Positions 13,323-25,252 are shown, counted from the first letter of the stretch. The stretch is DNA of 64,000 nucleotides from Camarhynchus parvulus (GCF_901933205.1 NC_044601.1:34696352-34760351), one strand, 5' to 3'. A program made the numbers and translations. The notes: a model not told the origin generated them from the sequence alone.

Positions 13323-16162
13323 TCTTCCATTTTCCTGTTTGTCTGGAATATTGGTACAAATGGATAGGACCTACAAAAATGTTTTTTTAGAAAAGGTCTT
13401 ATTAAGAACACATTAATTTTTGGAAGAGAAGGTTACTCCTAGGACACTATCAATCAAACTTTATTATTTATTGCAGTGTCATAGGTGTTCAGTAATAATA
13501 AATGATATATCAGGTAAGACACTAGTAAGAATTCTGTGTATGTGAGTAATTCAGTGGTTCTGCTTAGACACTGAGAACAGATCATGAAGCCTCCCAGGCT
13601 TCCTATGAGCTTAACGAATATAAACAATGAATTAATTTTAGGTCAGGGATATAACTTTGAAGTACCAAAGCAATTAGAGTTTAATTTAAAAAGATGTTCA
13701 TGAAAGGTAGTTCACATAAATTCTGTTTGGACATAAAAAGGAGCTTTCAATACAAGATTGAAATTCTTGATGAACATGACCACTCTCAGCTATTTTTAAA
13801 CTCTGTGTTTCCAAAATTAACTGTTTGAGGGTTTCTTGAAGAGTAGAAGTGACATACAAACTTTTGTCCAGCTGAAAAATACGAATGCAATGGTTTAGTT
13901 GGTCTATATAGGCCTTTTTATATTTAATTCTGCCAATGCAATTATACTAATACTAAACCATTAAAGCACCATTGGTGTAATAACAAATTCTATAATCTGT
14001 GTGAAGACACATTCTTGATTTTTGTTTTGTTTTGATTTTTTTAAAATAATTTCCATAAATTAAATTGGAACTTGAGAGTAAGCATAGGTTATGTGGCTAT
14101 ACAAGGTTAAGCAGTTCTATACTTAGCGACTCCAACTCATATTCTGTGCTATAGCCCTGTAAATTGTGTAGTCATGTATGCAATCAACCTAGTGCCACCT
14201 TGAGTAACTATAAGCCATGCTATTGTCCAGAGAAGTTTGGTGACATAGAAGTTCCAAAAATGTTTCAAAGCTATCTTGACTCTTTGCTCATACGCCCCAG
14301 TCATGTCTCCTCTAGGGCTGAGTATGGATGTACTATTTATCTGTCAGCACCAAATAATCTTCAAAAGACTTTAAATTTAGACTTAGAGATTGCTCTCTTT
14401 TCAGATCTGATTAGCAACCTTTCATTTGTGGTGTTTCTAAATGGCTGTAAATTACAGAGCCATACCAAGAGATAATGCAAAACTACAGTAAGGAGTGACT
14501 CCTTTTTCCTTGTCATATCTAGTTAGATTGTGAATGCTTGTTTTCATCATGTCATAATGCTTTATTATGTGGCAGAAAATCTGCAGCAATCATCAACAGT
14601 ATATGGTGGTTAGAGTGCTCTGATCCATGAGGCATATATGCAGTATACCTGTGAAAAACACTGAAGGTTGTAACAGCGACAGAAAACAAGAATTTTGTAC
14701 ATTTTCAGTGCTGAATATATGAAACACTTAACTGCTCTCTGCAGTCTAATTGCTAAACAAGTTTCTTTGAGATCTCAAATGTTTCAAAGTGAGCATTTGG
14801 CTAATTGTGTTTAAGTGTGAGCAGACATATAAAGTACTGAGAAGATAACACTAGATGATTAGACTAGCCACTTTTGATAGCCACTTTTGAACTGCAGATT
14901 GCATCTGTTCTTATAGTCATTTATCAATGTTGTTTTTAGTTGCATTAGTGTTGTCTTGAAACCTTTTTTGTATAATTTTCTGTATCCTCCTGATAGTTCT
15001 TCTCTTACATTAAAAAAAAAAAAGTGAAGATTACTTTTACGGCATCAGATAGTCTTACTATCTGGTTGATAGCTTATTCTGTGCTTTTCACTCTTTTGCT
15101 CTTGATTCTGTTTTTACTCCATCTTTTATTATTCCAATCCAATTCCAGTATTTGTCCCTTCCAATTAGGCGTAACTGGCTCAACTACACTGATGGAGGAA
15201 ACAGGAGTCATGTCTTAGAAGGCGTTATAGACCATGAAAGACATGCTGAAGGGCCCCCAGACTATAGTGCACGATCCACAGTGTTGGCTCAGACAGTGTG
15301 ATACTCCCTGCCACTGAAGAGGTACCTGGGCATTCCCACATGAACCCATTGCGTCATGTATGCTTCCCCAACCCCCCACAAATCAAGACTGCAACCATCA
15401 TTTTGACCAATGCACACCTAAATTTCAACAATCAAGCCTTGTTTCTGGATTCATGGGTGGTCATACCTTTCTTCTCCATTATCTACTGTTGTACTTTTCT
15501 TTCCCTATTATCACTATTTTCTTAAGTGATATCTTTATGCTTTTATATTGTACAAAACTTAGATAATGAACAAAATGGCTACATTCCTCTTTTCCATTGC
15601 AACCAAATTGTTCTAAAATAAACCTGTCACATATTTAGTGCCATTTCCCTCTAGTCCAAGGGATGTATTAACATCCAAGTGATGTATTAAGTCCAAGGGA
15701 TATATTAAAAAGGGATGTTTAAAATATGTGCACAGATTTCCTAATTTTGCTAATCAGTATTTAATAGAATTTTATTCTAATGGTTTCCTTGAGAATTTTG
15801 TTACCATTTTTTCATATCTGGATCAATTTCAGAGTTTAGTGTTTTGAAACAGACCTTTATGTTTTTACTACAGCTTATTTAATTACTGTATTTTATAATC
15901 TACCAGATTCTTAATGTGCCCTAATACTCCTCTATACTCATGCATTGATAACTCAGTACTTAGAAAAGATATCTTGCTTATGCAGTTGTATAAAATTAAG
16001 ATATTTATGACCTTTATGACTTATGAATTTCACTACAATATGCCAGATTTTGGAGTTGTTTGCATGTAAGTATGGAGTAAACAGAATCACAGAATCACAG
16101 AATTTCTAGGTTGGAAGAGACCTTTAAGATCATCGAGTCCAACCCATCTTCTAACACCTCAA

Positions 16163-19046
16163 CTAGATCATAGCACCAAGTGCCAGATCCAGTCTTTTTT
16201 TAAACACATCGAGGGATGGTGACTCCACCACCTCCCTGGGTAGATGATTCCAGTATTTGATCACTCTTTCTGTGAAAAACTTCCTCCTTAATTCTAGCCT
16301 GTATCTCCCTTGGTGCAGTTTGAGACTGTGTCCTCTTGTTCTGTCTGTTGTTGCCCAGAGAAAGAGACCGACGCCCAGCTCGCCAGAGCCACCCTTCAGG
16401 AAGTTGAAGAGAGTGATAAGGTCACCTCTGAGTCTCCTTTTCTCCAGGCTGAACAACCCCAGCTCCCTCAGTCGTTCTTCATACGGCTTGTGTTCCAAGC
16501 CCCTCACCAGCCTCACTGATCTTCTTCGGACACGCTCAAGCATCTCAACGTTCCTCCTAAACTGAGGGGCCCAGAATTGGACACAGCACTCAAGGTGTGG
16601 CCTCACCAGTGCCAGTGCAGGGGAAGGATGACCTCCCTGCTCCTGCTGGCCATGCCACTCCTGACACAGGCCAGGATGCCATTGGCCTTCTTGGCCACCA
16701 GGGCACGCTGCTGGCTCCTGTTCAGCCGAGTGTCAACCAGCACCCCCAGGTCCCTTTCTGCCTGGGCACTGTCCAGCCACACCGTCCCCAGCCTATAACA
16801 CTGCAGGGGGTTATTGTGGCCAAAATGCAGGACTTGGCACTTGGACTTATTGAACTTCATCTCATTAGATTCTGCCCATCCATCCAACCATTCCAAGTCC
16901 CTCTGCAAAGCCCTCTGTCCCCCTAATAGAGCGACACATGCTCCCAGCTTAGTGTCATCTGCAAATTTGCTAATGAAAGACTCTAAACCCTCATCCATGT
17001 CATCAATAAAAATATTAAACAGAACTGGCCCCAGCACAGAACCCTGAGGGACACCCCTGGTGAGCAGCCACCAGCTGGATGCAGCACCATTCACCAGCAC
17101 TCTCTGGGCCCGGCCATGCAGCCAGTTCCTAACCCAGCAAAGAGTGCTCCTGTCCAAGCCATGGGCTGCCAACTTTTCCAGGAGTGTGCTGTGGGAGACA
17201 GTGTCAAAGGCCTTGCTGAAATCCAAATAAACAACATCTACAGCCTTCCCTGCATCCACTAGGTGGGTTACCTGGTCATAAAAGGTGACCAGGTTGGTTA
17301 AACATGACCTACCCCTCCTAAACCCATGCTGACTGGGTCTGATAGCCCTGGCCATCCTGTAAATTCTTTGTGATGGCACTTAATATAAACTGTTCCATTA
17401 TTTTGCCAGGTACTGAGGTCAGGCTGACTGGTCTATAATTACCAGGATCTTCCTTTGCACCCTTTTTGTGAATGGGTATCACATTAGCCAGTTTCCAGTC
17501 ATCCGGAACCTCACCAGTGAACCAGGACTGTTGGTAAATGATGGAGAGTGGCTTTGCAAGCTCATTTGCCAGCTCTCTCATTACCCTGGGGTGGATCTCG
17601 TCTGGTCCCATAGATTTATGAACATCCAAGCATTTCAGTAGTTCTTTGACTGAAGAACTGAAGACTGAACCCCCCATTATCCTCCTCTTGGATAATGGGG
17701 GGACCATTCTGCTCCCTGACACCATCTACCAGCCCAGGCGGGCAGGTGTCTTGAGGGCATGTCATCTTCTCACTAAAAACTGAGGCAAAGTAGGCATTAA
17801 GCACTTCTGCCTTCTCCTTGTCTCCAGACACTAAGTTCCCTCCCTTGTCCAATAAGGAACAAAGGCTGGTCTTACCCTTCCTTCTAGCATTAATGTATTT
17901 GTAAAAACATTTTTTCTTATCCTTTACAGAAGTCACCATTCTAAATGCAAACTGAGCTTTGACCTGTCTAATTTTTTTTCTGCATATTCTAGCAGCCTTC
18001 TTGAATACTTCCTTAGAGACCTGACCCTCCTTCCAATGCTGATACATCCTCTTTTTATTCCTAAGTTCCTCCAAAACCTCCTTGCCCAGCTAGGCTGGAC
18101 GTTTACCCCGTTGGCTGATCTTTCAGCACACAGGGACAGTCTGCTCCTGTGCCCTCAAGATCTCTGTTTTGAGGCATGCCCAGCTTTCCTGAACTCCTTT
18201 GTTTTTAAGGGCTGCTTCCCAAGGGATTCTCTGAATAAGTCTCCTAAACAGGCCAAAGTCTGCCCTCCGGAAGTCTACTGCAAGGGTCTTACTGGTGCTC
18301 CTCCTGACTTCACCAAATATTGAGAACTCTATCATTTCATGATCACTCTGCCCCAAGCAACCTCCAACCACCGCATCTCCCACCAGCCCATCTCTATTTG
18401 CAAACAGCAGATCTAACATAGTCCCTTCCCTGGTGGGTTCACCCACCAGCTGCAACAAAAAGCTGTCCTCCATACATTCTAGGAATTTCCTGGACTGACT
18501 CTTTACTGCTGTATTAAGTTCCCAGCAGATGTCTGGTAGGTTGAAGTCACCCACAAGAACAAGGGCTGATGATCTTGAAACATGATCTAGCTGCTTATAG
18601 AATAAGTCATCTACCTCTTCTTCCTGATTGGGTGGATGATAACAGACTCCCAGTAGGGTGTCAGCCTTGTTGGCCTTCCCCTTAATTCTTACCCATAGAC
18701 ATTCAACTCCATCTTCCTTAGTTTCAATTTCTACAGCATTGAAAGTCTGCTTAATATAAAGGGCCACCCCTCCACCTCTTCTTCCTTTCCTGTCTCTTCT
18801 GAAGAGCTTGTATCCATCCAGTGCAGTACTCCAGCTATGTGAGTCATCCCACCATGCTTCCGTGATAGCAACTACATCATAGCTCTGCAGTTGCACCATG
18901 GCCTCCAGTTCTTCTTGTTTGTTGCCCAAGCTGCATGCATTGGTATACATGCACCTCAGCTGGGCTACTGACTTCACCCCTAACTTAGCCTTGCAACCCT
19001 TGGGTCTGCTTACAGATGGCTCAGCTGCTTCCCCTTCCCCCTTCAA
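16163..19046 (-). pseudogene. CR1 ORF2 (endonuclease-reverse transcriptase), broken
   Basis: The protein would nick target DNA and reverse-transcribe the element's RNA in the nucleus. From about residue 33 an APE-type endonuclease is complete: N36 in TNACSLGNK, E63 in ITEAWWDDSH, D167/N169 in GDFNLPDICW, SDH at 234-236. The reverse transcriptase follows, with [11 protein letters not shown] near 17229, [10 protein letters not shown] near 17055 and the catalytic FADD near 16965-16954. The C-terminal domain ([15 protein letters not shown] onward) runs to 16163. Damage: in-frame stops at 18125-18123 (TGA) and 18092-18090 (TAG), and frameshifts near 17690, 17375 and 16610. 19046 is a TTG just after the ORF1 stop, so it marks the frame opening rather than a proven start. 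Domain boundaries and key residues are otherwise well kept, suggesting a moderately young copy. Confidence 0.92.
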
Positions 19047-19048
19047 AC

Positions 19049-20070
19049 CTAGTTTAAAGCCCTCTCAATGAGGTCTGCCAGTTCATGAGCTAAAAACCTT
19101 TTGCCCTTAACTGAGAGATGTACCCCATCTGTTTCCAGCAGAGCAGATGCTGTAAAAGTTTCCCCATGATCAAAGAATCCAAAATTATGCCGATGACACC
19201 AACCCTTAAGCCACTTGATGATGCGGATTCTCCTGTTTCTTTGATCATTTTCTCCGCTACCAAAGGGACTGAGCAGAACACCACCTGAGCTCCTGCCCTA
19301 TCAACTGACCCAGTACCCTGAAGTCTTTTCTAATTGCCTTGACACTCCTCTTTTCAATTTCCTCACTGTCAGCCTGGAGTATCAGCAGTGGGTAATAATC
19401 AGAGGCCTGAATCAGCCCAGGGAGTGTCTCAGTGATATTTTGTACCCGGGCCCCAGGGAGGCAACAGACCTCCCTGTGGGATGGGTCTGGTCGACATAAT
19501 GGGGCCCTCAGTTCCCTTCAGAACGGAATCACCTACAACAATTACCCTTCTTTTCTTCTTAATGTTAGAGGTAGTGATCCGTCTTACAGATGAATCATAA
19601 CTGGGGGGTTCACTGAGCAGACAATTTTCTTCTATATCATCTAGTTGGGTCTCTAGATCCAGGACGTCATACCTATTCTGAAGTAGCACCTGTTTGGATG
19701 ATGGGGATGGAGGGGAGTTTTTGTTATTACTTCCCTGACTGGGGACCCATTTCCACTCCACCTCTCAGGTGCCCTTCTATTGCCTGAGAGCGGGAAGCAT
19801 ATAAGTCCTCAGTTTCTTGGTCAGAGGCCTCCCTTAAAGATGGAAGGGCTGAACTCCACCAGTCTATTTCTCATTCACTTTCCCTGATACTCCTTAACCT
19901 TTCAACTTCCTCCCTCAGCTCAGCCACTAGTGAAAGGAGGTCGTTCACTTGTTCACACCACCGGCAGGTTTCCTCCCTGAAGCCACTGATAAGCTCAGAC
20001 ACTCTGGGCATGGATGGGTCTGTACAGACGCATCCTTTTTGGAGGGCTCAACTTGGTCACTCAGATTCAT
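19049..20070 (-). pseudogene. CR1 ORF1 (coiled coil plus SGNH esterase), broken
   Basis: The ATG at 20070 opens a frame with a cysteine-containing segment (THPCPECLSL, then ETCRWCEQ) and a short leucine/glutamate-rich coiled coil (VAELREEVERLRS). An in-frame TGA near 19870 and a frameshift near 19750 follow. The next segment has the SGNH/GDSL-type esterase block I (VIVVGDSVLKGTE), the family's putative lipid-esterase domain. After further frameshifts near 19495, 19280 and 19150, the C-terminal block with the second catalytic pair is readable (ETDGVHLSVKGKRF), ending ADLIERALN and a TAG at 19051-19049. ORF2 follows almost immediately, as in other CR1 elements. ORF1 proteins of this class are thought to act as nucleic-acid-binding partners of the ORF2 protein; this copy cannot be translated intact. 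Confidence 0.85.
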
Positions 20071-20380
20071 ACCGGCAACAGTTTTTGACCATGTAGAAAC
20101 CATAACTAATAGACACCTCAAACACAGCCAGGCAGCAGAAAGACCTCAATCAACACAGAGAACTCCTTACTAGTAAGAAAGCTGGCAACCCTGCCTGCTT
20201 GCCCTGCCTGCGCGAACTGCCTTGTATACGTCCCAGAGACTCACCACGGCCCTGTTTGCCTGCTCCTGGTCGCCGCGCTCCGGGTCGCCACACTCCCCAG
20301 AGACCTCTTATAATCAGCCACTCAGCAGCAACTCAGGAAGCTCCAGCCCTTGCTCCTCAATCACTCACAAATAAATTAGG

Positions 20381-21389
20381 AGTAAAAGATTGTAAGTAAT
20401 AGAAGAGCACAGGTAAAAACTAATCATTAGGGATGATGACGAAAGCATGTGCAGGACTTGCTACCTGCACATAAAGATTCAATCTCCTCAAGAGCAAGAG
20501 TAGTCTTGCTCTTTTTACTCTTTTTCACTGTATATTCTGCATAGTGATATAATTCAAGAAGGGGAGGGTGAGTGTTTTAAGGCAGAGGAGCCTGCACCCT
20601 GGTGCTTGAGCCACTCTGGGGAAACAGGAGAGAAGTTCCTTTCTCACCTTTTGAGAAATCTATCTGTGTGAAAAAAAAAATTATTTTTGCACCTTGAAAA
20701 GGGACTGCATCTAGAGGTCTGATCAAGTGCCCTGGACACTGAGGAGAATCTCTGTTGTATGCATCAACTAACAGGAGATGTCTCCATGCATTTAAAAGGT
20801 CAGTAAGGAAACTCTGGTTCAACTTTGCCCTCAAAGTTTCCTATTAATCAGGTTTATTATATATTGAACACCTACACCATGAAACACGCCTTCAAAAAAT
20901 GAATATCTTCGTGTTTAAATTTGAACTTCCTATTTCCCAATTTAAGTTATTTAAATTAAAGTACCATGACTGTTTTTTTCTGCCTGTGCTACACACAGGC
21001 AGAAAAAAAAGGGAAAAATTTTTTTAAGTGTGTGTTATAGGTTATTGTTAATAATAATAAACAGTACTTATTAGCTTGATAACAATATCAGAAATGACAA
21101 TTACTATTCTGTTTTTGATAATATTAATAGTGATGGCCTTTTCAAAATCACGAATAATTCTGGGTAAAGGATAGGGTGAGGGGAATCGCCACTTTACAGT
21201 TCTTACGTTACTCCAGTTGATGAAATAAGAAAAAAAATAAAATTAACATCAATTTAACTTTTTAAGCACGAATTGAAAATAAATATATGCTAAAGTACTT
21301 AAGCAAAATTTGTTTGGTAGAGAATTTAACATATAAAAGCCAATTTGGGAAAGTTTTATTGCTGCTATACAACAGTCATGGTTTTGCAC
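20381..21389. other. AT-rich non-coding DNA
   Basis: No gene seen. It contains the 16-bp perfect hairpin at 20973-21009 and A/T-rich runs. Confidence 0.6.
20973..21009. repeat. Perfect 16-bp hairpin, 5-nt loop
   Basis: The left arm TTTTTTTCTGCCTGTG and right arm CACAGGCAGAAAAAAA are exact reverse complements separated by CTACA. The nine non-homopolymer base pairs make it more than a T-run/A-run coincidence. No terminator role is implied in a vertebrate setting. Confidence 0.9.
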
Positions 21390-22022
21390 GGGAGATGTTT
21401 AGGAAAGTGATGCAAAGCTTCCAGACACTGGAAAACACATGTTAAAGATGACAGAAACCCGGGAACTTTCTTTTTCTCTTCCGGCTGCTAACACTGCCAG
21501 CCTGGGCCCTGTCTCGGCCAGGCCGGCCTGGGAAGCCCTGCCAGGGCAGCTGGGCTCCTTTCCCCGGGAACGCTGCTGGCCCCCATCGGCGCTGTTCTGC
21601 CGGGCTGGGTCCCAGCAGCGGCCTGGCAGGAAGGCGGGGGAACTGCGGACCCCTGGCCGGAGCAAGGCTGGCTGCGGCTGTGAAGTTTTTGCCGCCAGGC
21701 CCCCTCCGCCCAGCGCGGCTGAGACCAGAGGCCACGCAGGCCACGCAGAATGGCCCTCCGGCTGGAATTGAGTGCAGAGAAAAGCAAAGACCAGCCAGGC
21801 AGCTGATCCAGACACAGTCCAGTCGCAGCTCCTGCCACAAGTTACCTGGCGGGTCAGGTGAGCATTGGCAGGCCACACCCTTTCAGTGCTTCAATCCTCC
21901 CTCTAGTGAGAGAAAGGAACAAGATGTAAGCATGTAAAGGCACAATATGAAGACAAAATGGTCGGTGAAGAAGTCCCAGATGGGAGGGATGAGGAGATGC
22001 CTTGATCTTGGGGCTTAAATCC

Positions 22023-22031
22023 TTTTATAAG
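22023..22031 (+). promoter_or_regulatory. TATA box of the LTR
   Basis: TTTTATAAG just downstream of the GC-rich part. It fits a retroviral U3/R border, with a start expected about 25-30 bp further on. Confidence 0.5.
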
Positions 22032-22660
22032 CTATGGAGAAAAGACTCTTTTTTCCCTGTAACACATGAAACTATGGGGAGATGAAGGGTTCAAATTGAT
22101 AGCCAGCAAAGGCCTCCATGCTAAAGTAAGCCGATGTTAAAGTAGCTGTGATCCCATTAGAAGTTTGAACAGAGAGAGAAGAGTGATTAGACCCTGTGCC
22201 CCAGGGAGAGAAGAAAAATATCTCTGTTCTCAGGGATGAAGATGATTTTAGAGATAGTTAATGAAAACTTTTGTCTTTGAACACCTCATCTTTAAAAAAA
22301 TACTCCATAAATCAACATGGCCCATAAACAAGCTGTGGGAAGGCTTGTGGAAAATGGGAGGGACTTCTCAATTGCAGGTTTCCCTGCGTGGCTGTTACTC
22401 GTGAGGAAATTGAGAACCACCACAGGAGAACTGCTTTTTCTTCTTGTGGAGAAGTCTCCTTAACATTAATGAGAGGGACCTCTTCACTCCTCCCTAAGTG
22501 AACTGAAGAAAGACTATTTTAGAGGTGGTAAACTGACTGGAAATTTTAGGTTTTGTTTCTTTAAGTTGTCAGTGGAAAAGAAAAGGTTGTGGGGGGAAGA
22601 GAAGTGTTCTGAATGGTTTGTTTTGATTCTTACTACTTTTTTTTTCTTTTAATTACTGTT

Positions 22661-22666
22661 AATAAA
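22661..22666 (+). terminator. LTR polyadenylation signal
   Basis: AATAAA followed by T-rich sequence and TTTATAGCCTTTTAAGG, in the usual R/U5 arrangement. Confidence 0.55.
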
Positions 22667-22781
22667 TTTTTCTTTATAGCCTTTTAAGGTTTTGAGCCTG
22701 CTTTGCCTTCCTCCTAATCCTGTCTCACAGCAGGAAGTGAGTACACTGGTGATTGGCCAGCACTGAACCCATCACACTAGT

Positions 22782-22791
22782 TGGTGCATTG
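22782..22791 (+). promoter_or_regulatory. Possible primer-binding-site remnant (tRNA-Gly type)
   Basis: TGGTGCATTG lies 5 bp after the proposed LTR end. Its ten bases are complementary to the 3' end of vertebrate tRNA-Gly including CCA; the match ends there. If right, the block is a 5' LTR with a stump of internal sequence rather than a clean solo LTR. Confidence 0.4.
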
Positions 22792-22796
22792 TCAAA

Positions 22797-22852
22797 TTTG
22801 CCATTTAGAGATTTCACCTATGTAAAAATTGGTAAAATCTCTAAGTGGCAAA
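22797..22852. repeat. 22-bp near-perfect hairpin after the LTR
   Basis: Left arm 22797-22818 (TTTGCCATTTAGAGATTTCACC without its last 2 bases is the core), loop 22819-22830, right arm 22831-22852. Twenty Watson-Crick pairs, one G-U pair and one mismatch. It is shaped like a small-RNA precursor or a remnant of an inverted-repeat element. It sits 6 bp after the possible primer-binding site. Confidence 0.85.
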
Positions 22853-24715
22853 CCAAAACCACTACGACAAAATGTATCCTACTGTGAAACTGATTGTATG
22901 AACAAACTGGATGTACATAAATGCTATCGGTTCCACTGCCATAGTTAACTTCATAGAGTATAAATTAAATGGCCAGGTTAATATAAATCAAATCAAATAA
23001 TAATTTTTGCATTTTAGAAGTAATATTACTTTCTAAAACTACACTTTCTAAACACTCGCATCATTGCCTAGTCAGTCAGTAATTGCACACTTTAGGATAA
23101 AGGACTAAAATTATGTCCTGATATTTGCATGTGCAGCTCCCTTGGTTGCACATGGCATCTACACTGTCAATGATGAGGGTGAAAAAACCCACACCATAAG
23201 CATTGCATCAGAAGCAGAACTCAGATTATAGACACCGTGACCACTGATATATCCTATATTTTTCTACTTCCTACTGAAATAATGTATTTCTGTGTCTCTA
23301 ATAGTAACCTCACAGCTGGAACATGATGCAAGGCATGGTTTTCCAAAGCTTGCTTTAAAAATTAGCCAGCAATTTGCAACATCTAGTGAACAGAAAAAAT
23401 CTAACATTAAGTCTAAAGGTATGCAATAAAATTAATAAATTAAGTTTGGCCATTATGAATTGAGATACTTCAGTAGAATACTTCTTTAATTAGCATAAAT
23501 GTCTATGCTGCAACATGTATTGGCACTTTTTTCCCTCTTTTTTCTTCTTGGTACATTTCTTGTTGCTAATGTAAATTTTTTTTTTTGTTTTTGAGGTGGC
23601 AGAAGGAAGAGGGGCACTTGGATGTGGAGAAGGCTGTCTGCTTCCTCTGTGTAGAAATTGTTACATTAAATCACTGACTGTTCTCTGCTCCAGTTCTGAA
23701 GTAGGAGCTACATATTCCATTTTTGCACAACACTTTTAATATTAAGAAGCAAATATTGATTGCTGGAGCAGTTTTGAAAGTGAACACTTGAAAAGAAGTG
23801 CACTGAAAAGATTTAGTGATTAGGCTGACATTCACAATCACTTCCATGGTAAAGGAAGGAGGAAACTTATTTATGTCACAAGTTCTTTGTCTCCCTTCCA
23901 AGAAGGAAATAATTCAACCATAAAATGAGTAAATGCTCCACTGGGGAAATCCCAAAGCTTTCCAGATATCTTATGAACAGTGATGAGTGGATTTGGGGAA
24001 GCAGCCAGTCAGCTAAGCAACTAAAGGGTCACAAGTCCATGACAATGCATTGATTGACACTTCAGAAGCAAGCAAGATTATTCATCTTTCATATGAATAA
24101 TAAAAGTTTAGGATTCCTAAGTCAAGCTGATAATAGACTGGAGAGGAGAGGGAGCTAATATAAATAAAATGCTGTGATGTCTTTGCCAAAGTAGAGTAAA
24201 TCCTGGGAAGAGACCGATTAATTAATGTCACTCTGAATAATGATTTGTGGTGGTATCTGTAACAGAAGATCCCTCAGACACTGCAAGCTGTTGCCTTAGA
24301 AATTGAGCCTCTCTGATTAGGTAGATGGCATACAGGGTGGATCCTTCAAGATGGTACGCCATCTGGTCTGACAAACTTTCAAAACAAGCGTCAACAGTGA
24401 TGAGGCTAGCAAAGACAAATGGAAATGAAAGCCCCAGGAACAACAGTGCAGGGACTTGAGGTAGCAGATCAGTGCAGAAGATAAATTAGAATCAAATGAT
24501 CTACTTAAAACATATGGAAAATGGCAATTTAAACTGCGCCACATTGTAAGGGCGGTCAGTACGTAATTTTGAAGACTAAAGAAAGGCAGAGATTAGACAA
24601 TTTGCCAATAGAAGATTAAGTGCCAAAAACTCAGATACAAGGAAGAAAATCATCAATTTTTGAGTAATTATGTAATATATAATTTTTAAAAGGAAAGGGC
24701 CAGTACTTCATGTTC
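22853..24715. other. AT-rich non-coding DNA
   Basis: No supported gene. A minus-strand open frame at 24228-24443 has an acceptor-like TTTGTCTTTGCTAG before it but no recognisable homology (see rejected items). Confidence 0.55.
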
Positions 24716-24721
24716 AGTAAA
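24716..24721 (+). repeat. Target-site duplication, left copy
   Basis: AGTAAA, identical to 25525-25530. Confidence 0.88.
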
Positions 24722-24982
24722 TGCGGCTGCGCGTACCACTGGGCCCGGCACGCTCCACAAAAGCGCAAGCCACAGCCTGGTTGGGCCGGCCGGGTGGCCA
24801 CTTCAGCCTTCGCTCCAAGCAGTGGAGCGACTGAGGTGATCGGCTGGCTACCAGGGACCTCTCCCACGGCAGAGGTGGGAGAAGGCATCCCCGAAAGGCA
24901 AGCAGGTGGACAGCAGCAGTGCTAGGAGAGGCAGCGTGGACAAAGGCGTCAGGAAGCAGTAGCTCGTCGCAGCAGGAACGGG

Positions 24983-24988
24983 TTTATT
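24983..24988 (-). terminator. LTR polyadenylation signal
   Basis: AATAAA on the minus strand within CCCTTAATAAACCCG, about 265 bp before the LTR 3' end. Confidence 0.6.
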
Positions 24989-25252
24989 AAGGGTAAAAAA
25001 GGGTACAGGCAGGGGAGAAGGCTGCAGTGAACTGCCAGAGAGCCGCCCCCCAGGGGCGAGCAGTTAAAGACTCCCCGAGGGGAGGAGCGAGCCACATTAA
25101 AGCAATAACAATACAGAACAAAATGAAGAGCATGAAACTATAACCAATAAAGAAACAACAGAGGAGGGGCTGCCCTCCCTGCACCAATCATCCTCTGCCC
25201 TGGGTAGAAGTTTCTGGGGCTGGGGAGTGGGCAGAAGATGATGGGCAGGAGG

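Larger units (their letters stand above)
7936..16082. other. AT-rich non-coding DNA
   Basis: No supported gene or mobile element. It contains a perfect short hairpin at 11269-11294, a GGTT/GTTT low-complexity run at 13196-13322, and a TTAGCAAC...GTTGCTAA inverted repeat near 11939-11960. A 103-codon open frame at 14164-14475 has no recognisable features. Confidence 0.6.
16083..20380 (-). mobile_element. Nearly full-length CR1 LINE retrotransposon
   Basis: A single CR1 insertion of about 4.3 kb, close to the roughly 4.5 kb of complete CR1 elements. On the plus strand it begins with the element's 3' end, the repeat AGAATCACAGAATCACAGAAT followed by the standard CR1 tail (GGTTGGAAGAGACC). Leftward transcription gives, in order, a GC-rich 5' UTR (about 20380-20071), ORF1 (20070-19049), ORF2 (about 19046-16163) and a short 3' UTR. 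CR1 elements lack poly(A) tails and usually lack target duplications, and none is seen here. The 5' border is uncertain by about 50 bp because the flank is AT-rich and unremarkable. Both ORFs are broken, so this copy cannot move by itself. Confidence 0.93.
21390..22776 (+). mobile_element. LTR-like block of an endogenous retrovirus, plus strand
   Basis: A long composite block. A GC- and CpG-rich 5' part (about 21480-21860) resembles a U3 enhancer/promoter region. A TATA box lies at 22023-22031, then about 630 bp of transcribed-type sequence, a polyadenylation signal AATAAA at 22661-22666 and a U5-like end near 22776 (GAACCCATCACA). From memory, the 22.0-22.7 kb part closely matches an LTR family common in songbirds; this needs a library search. 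The left border is a guess because no TG start with a matching target duplication was found. Open frames in the GC-rich part are not recognised as proteins. Confidence 0.7.

Noticed and set aside
14164..14475. 103-codon plus-strand frame
   Set aside because: No domain, signal peptide or splice support; composition matches its AT-rich surroundings.
24228..24443. Minus-strand frame with a good pyrimidine-rich acceptor, as if a terminal exon
   Set aside because: No polyadenylation signal nearby and no recognised protein; kept only as a note.
24631..24925. Open frames on both strands in GC-rich DNA
   Set aside because: They lie mainly inside the solo LTR, where GC richness removes stops.
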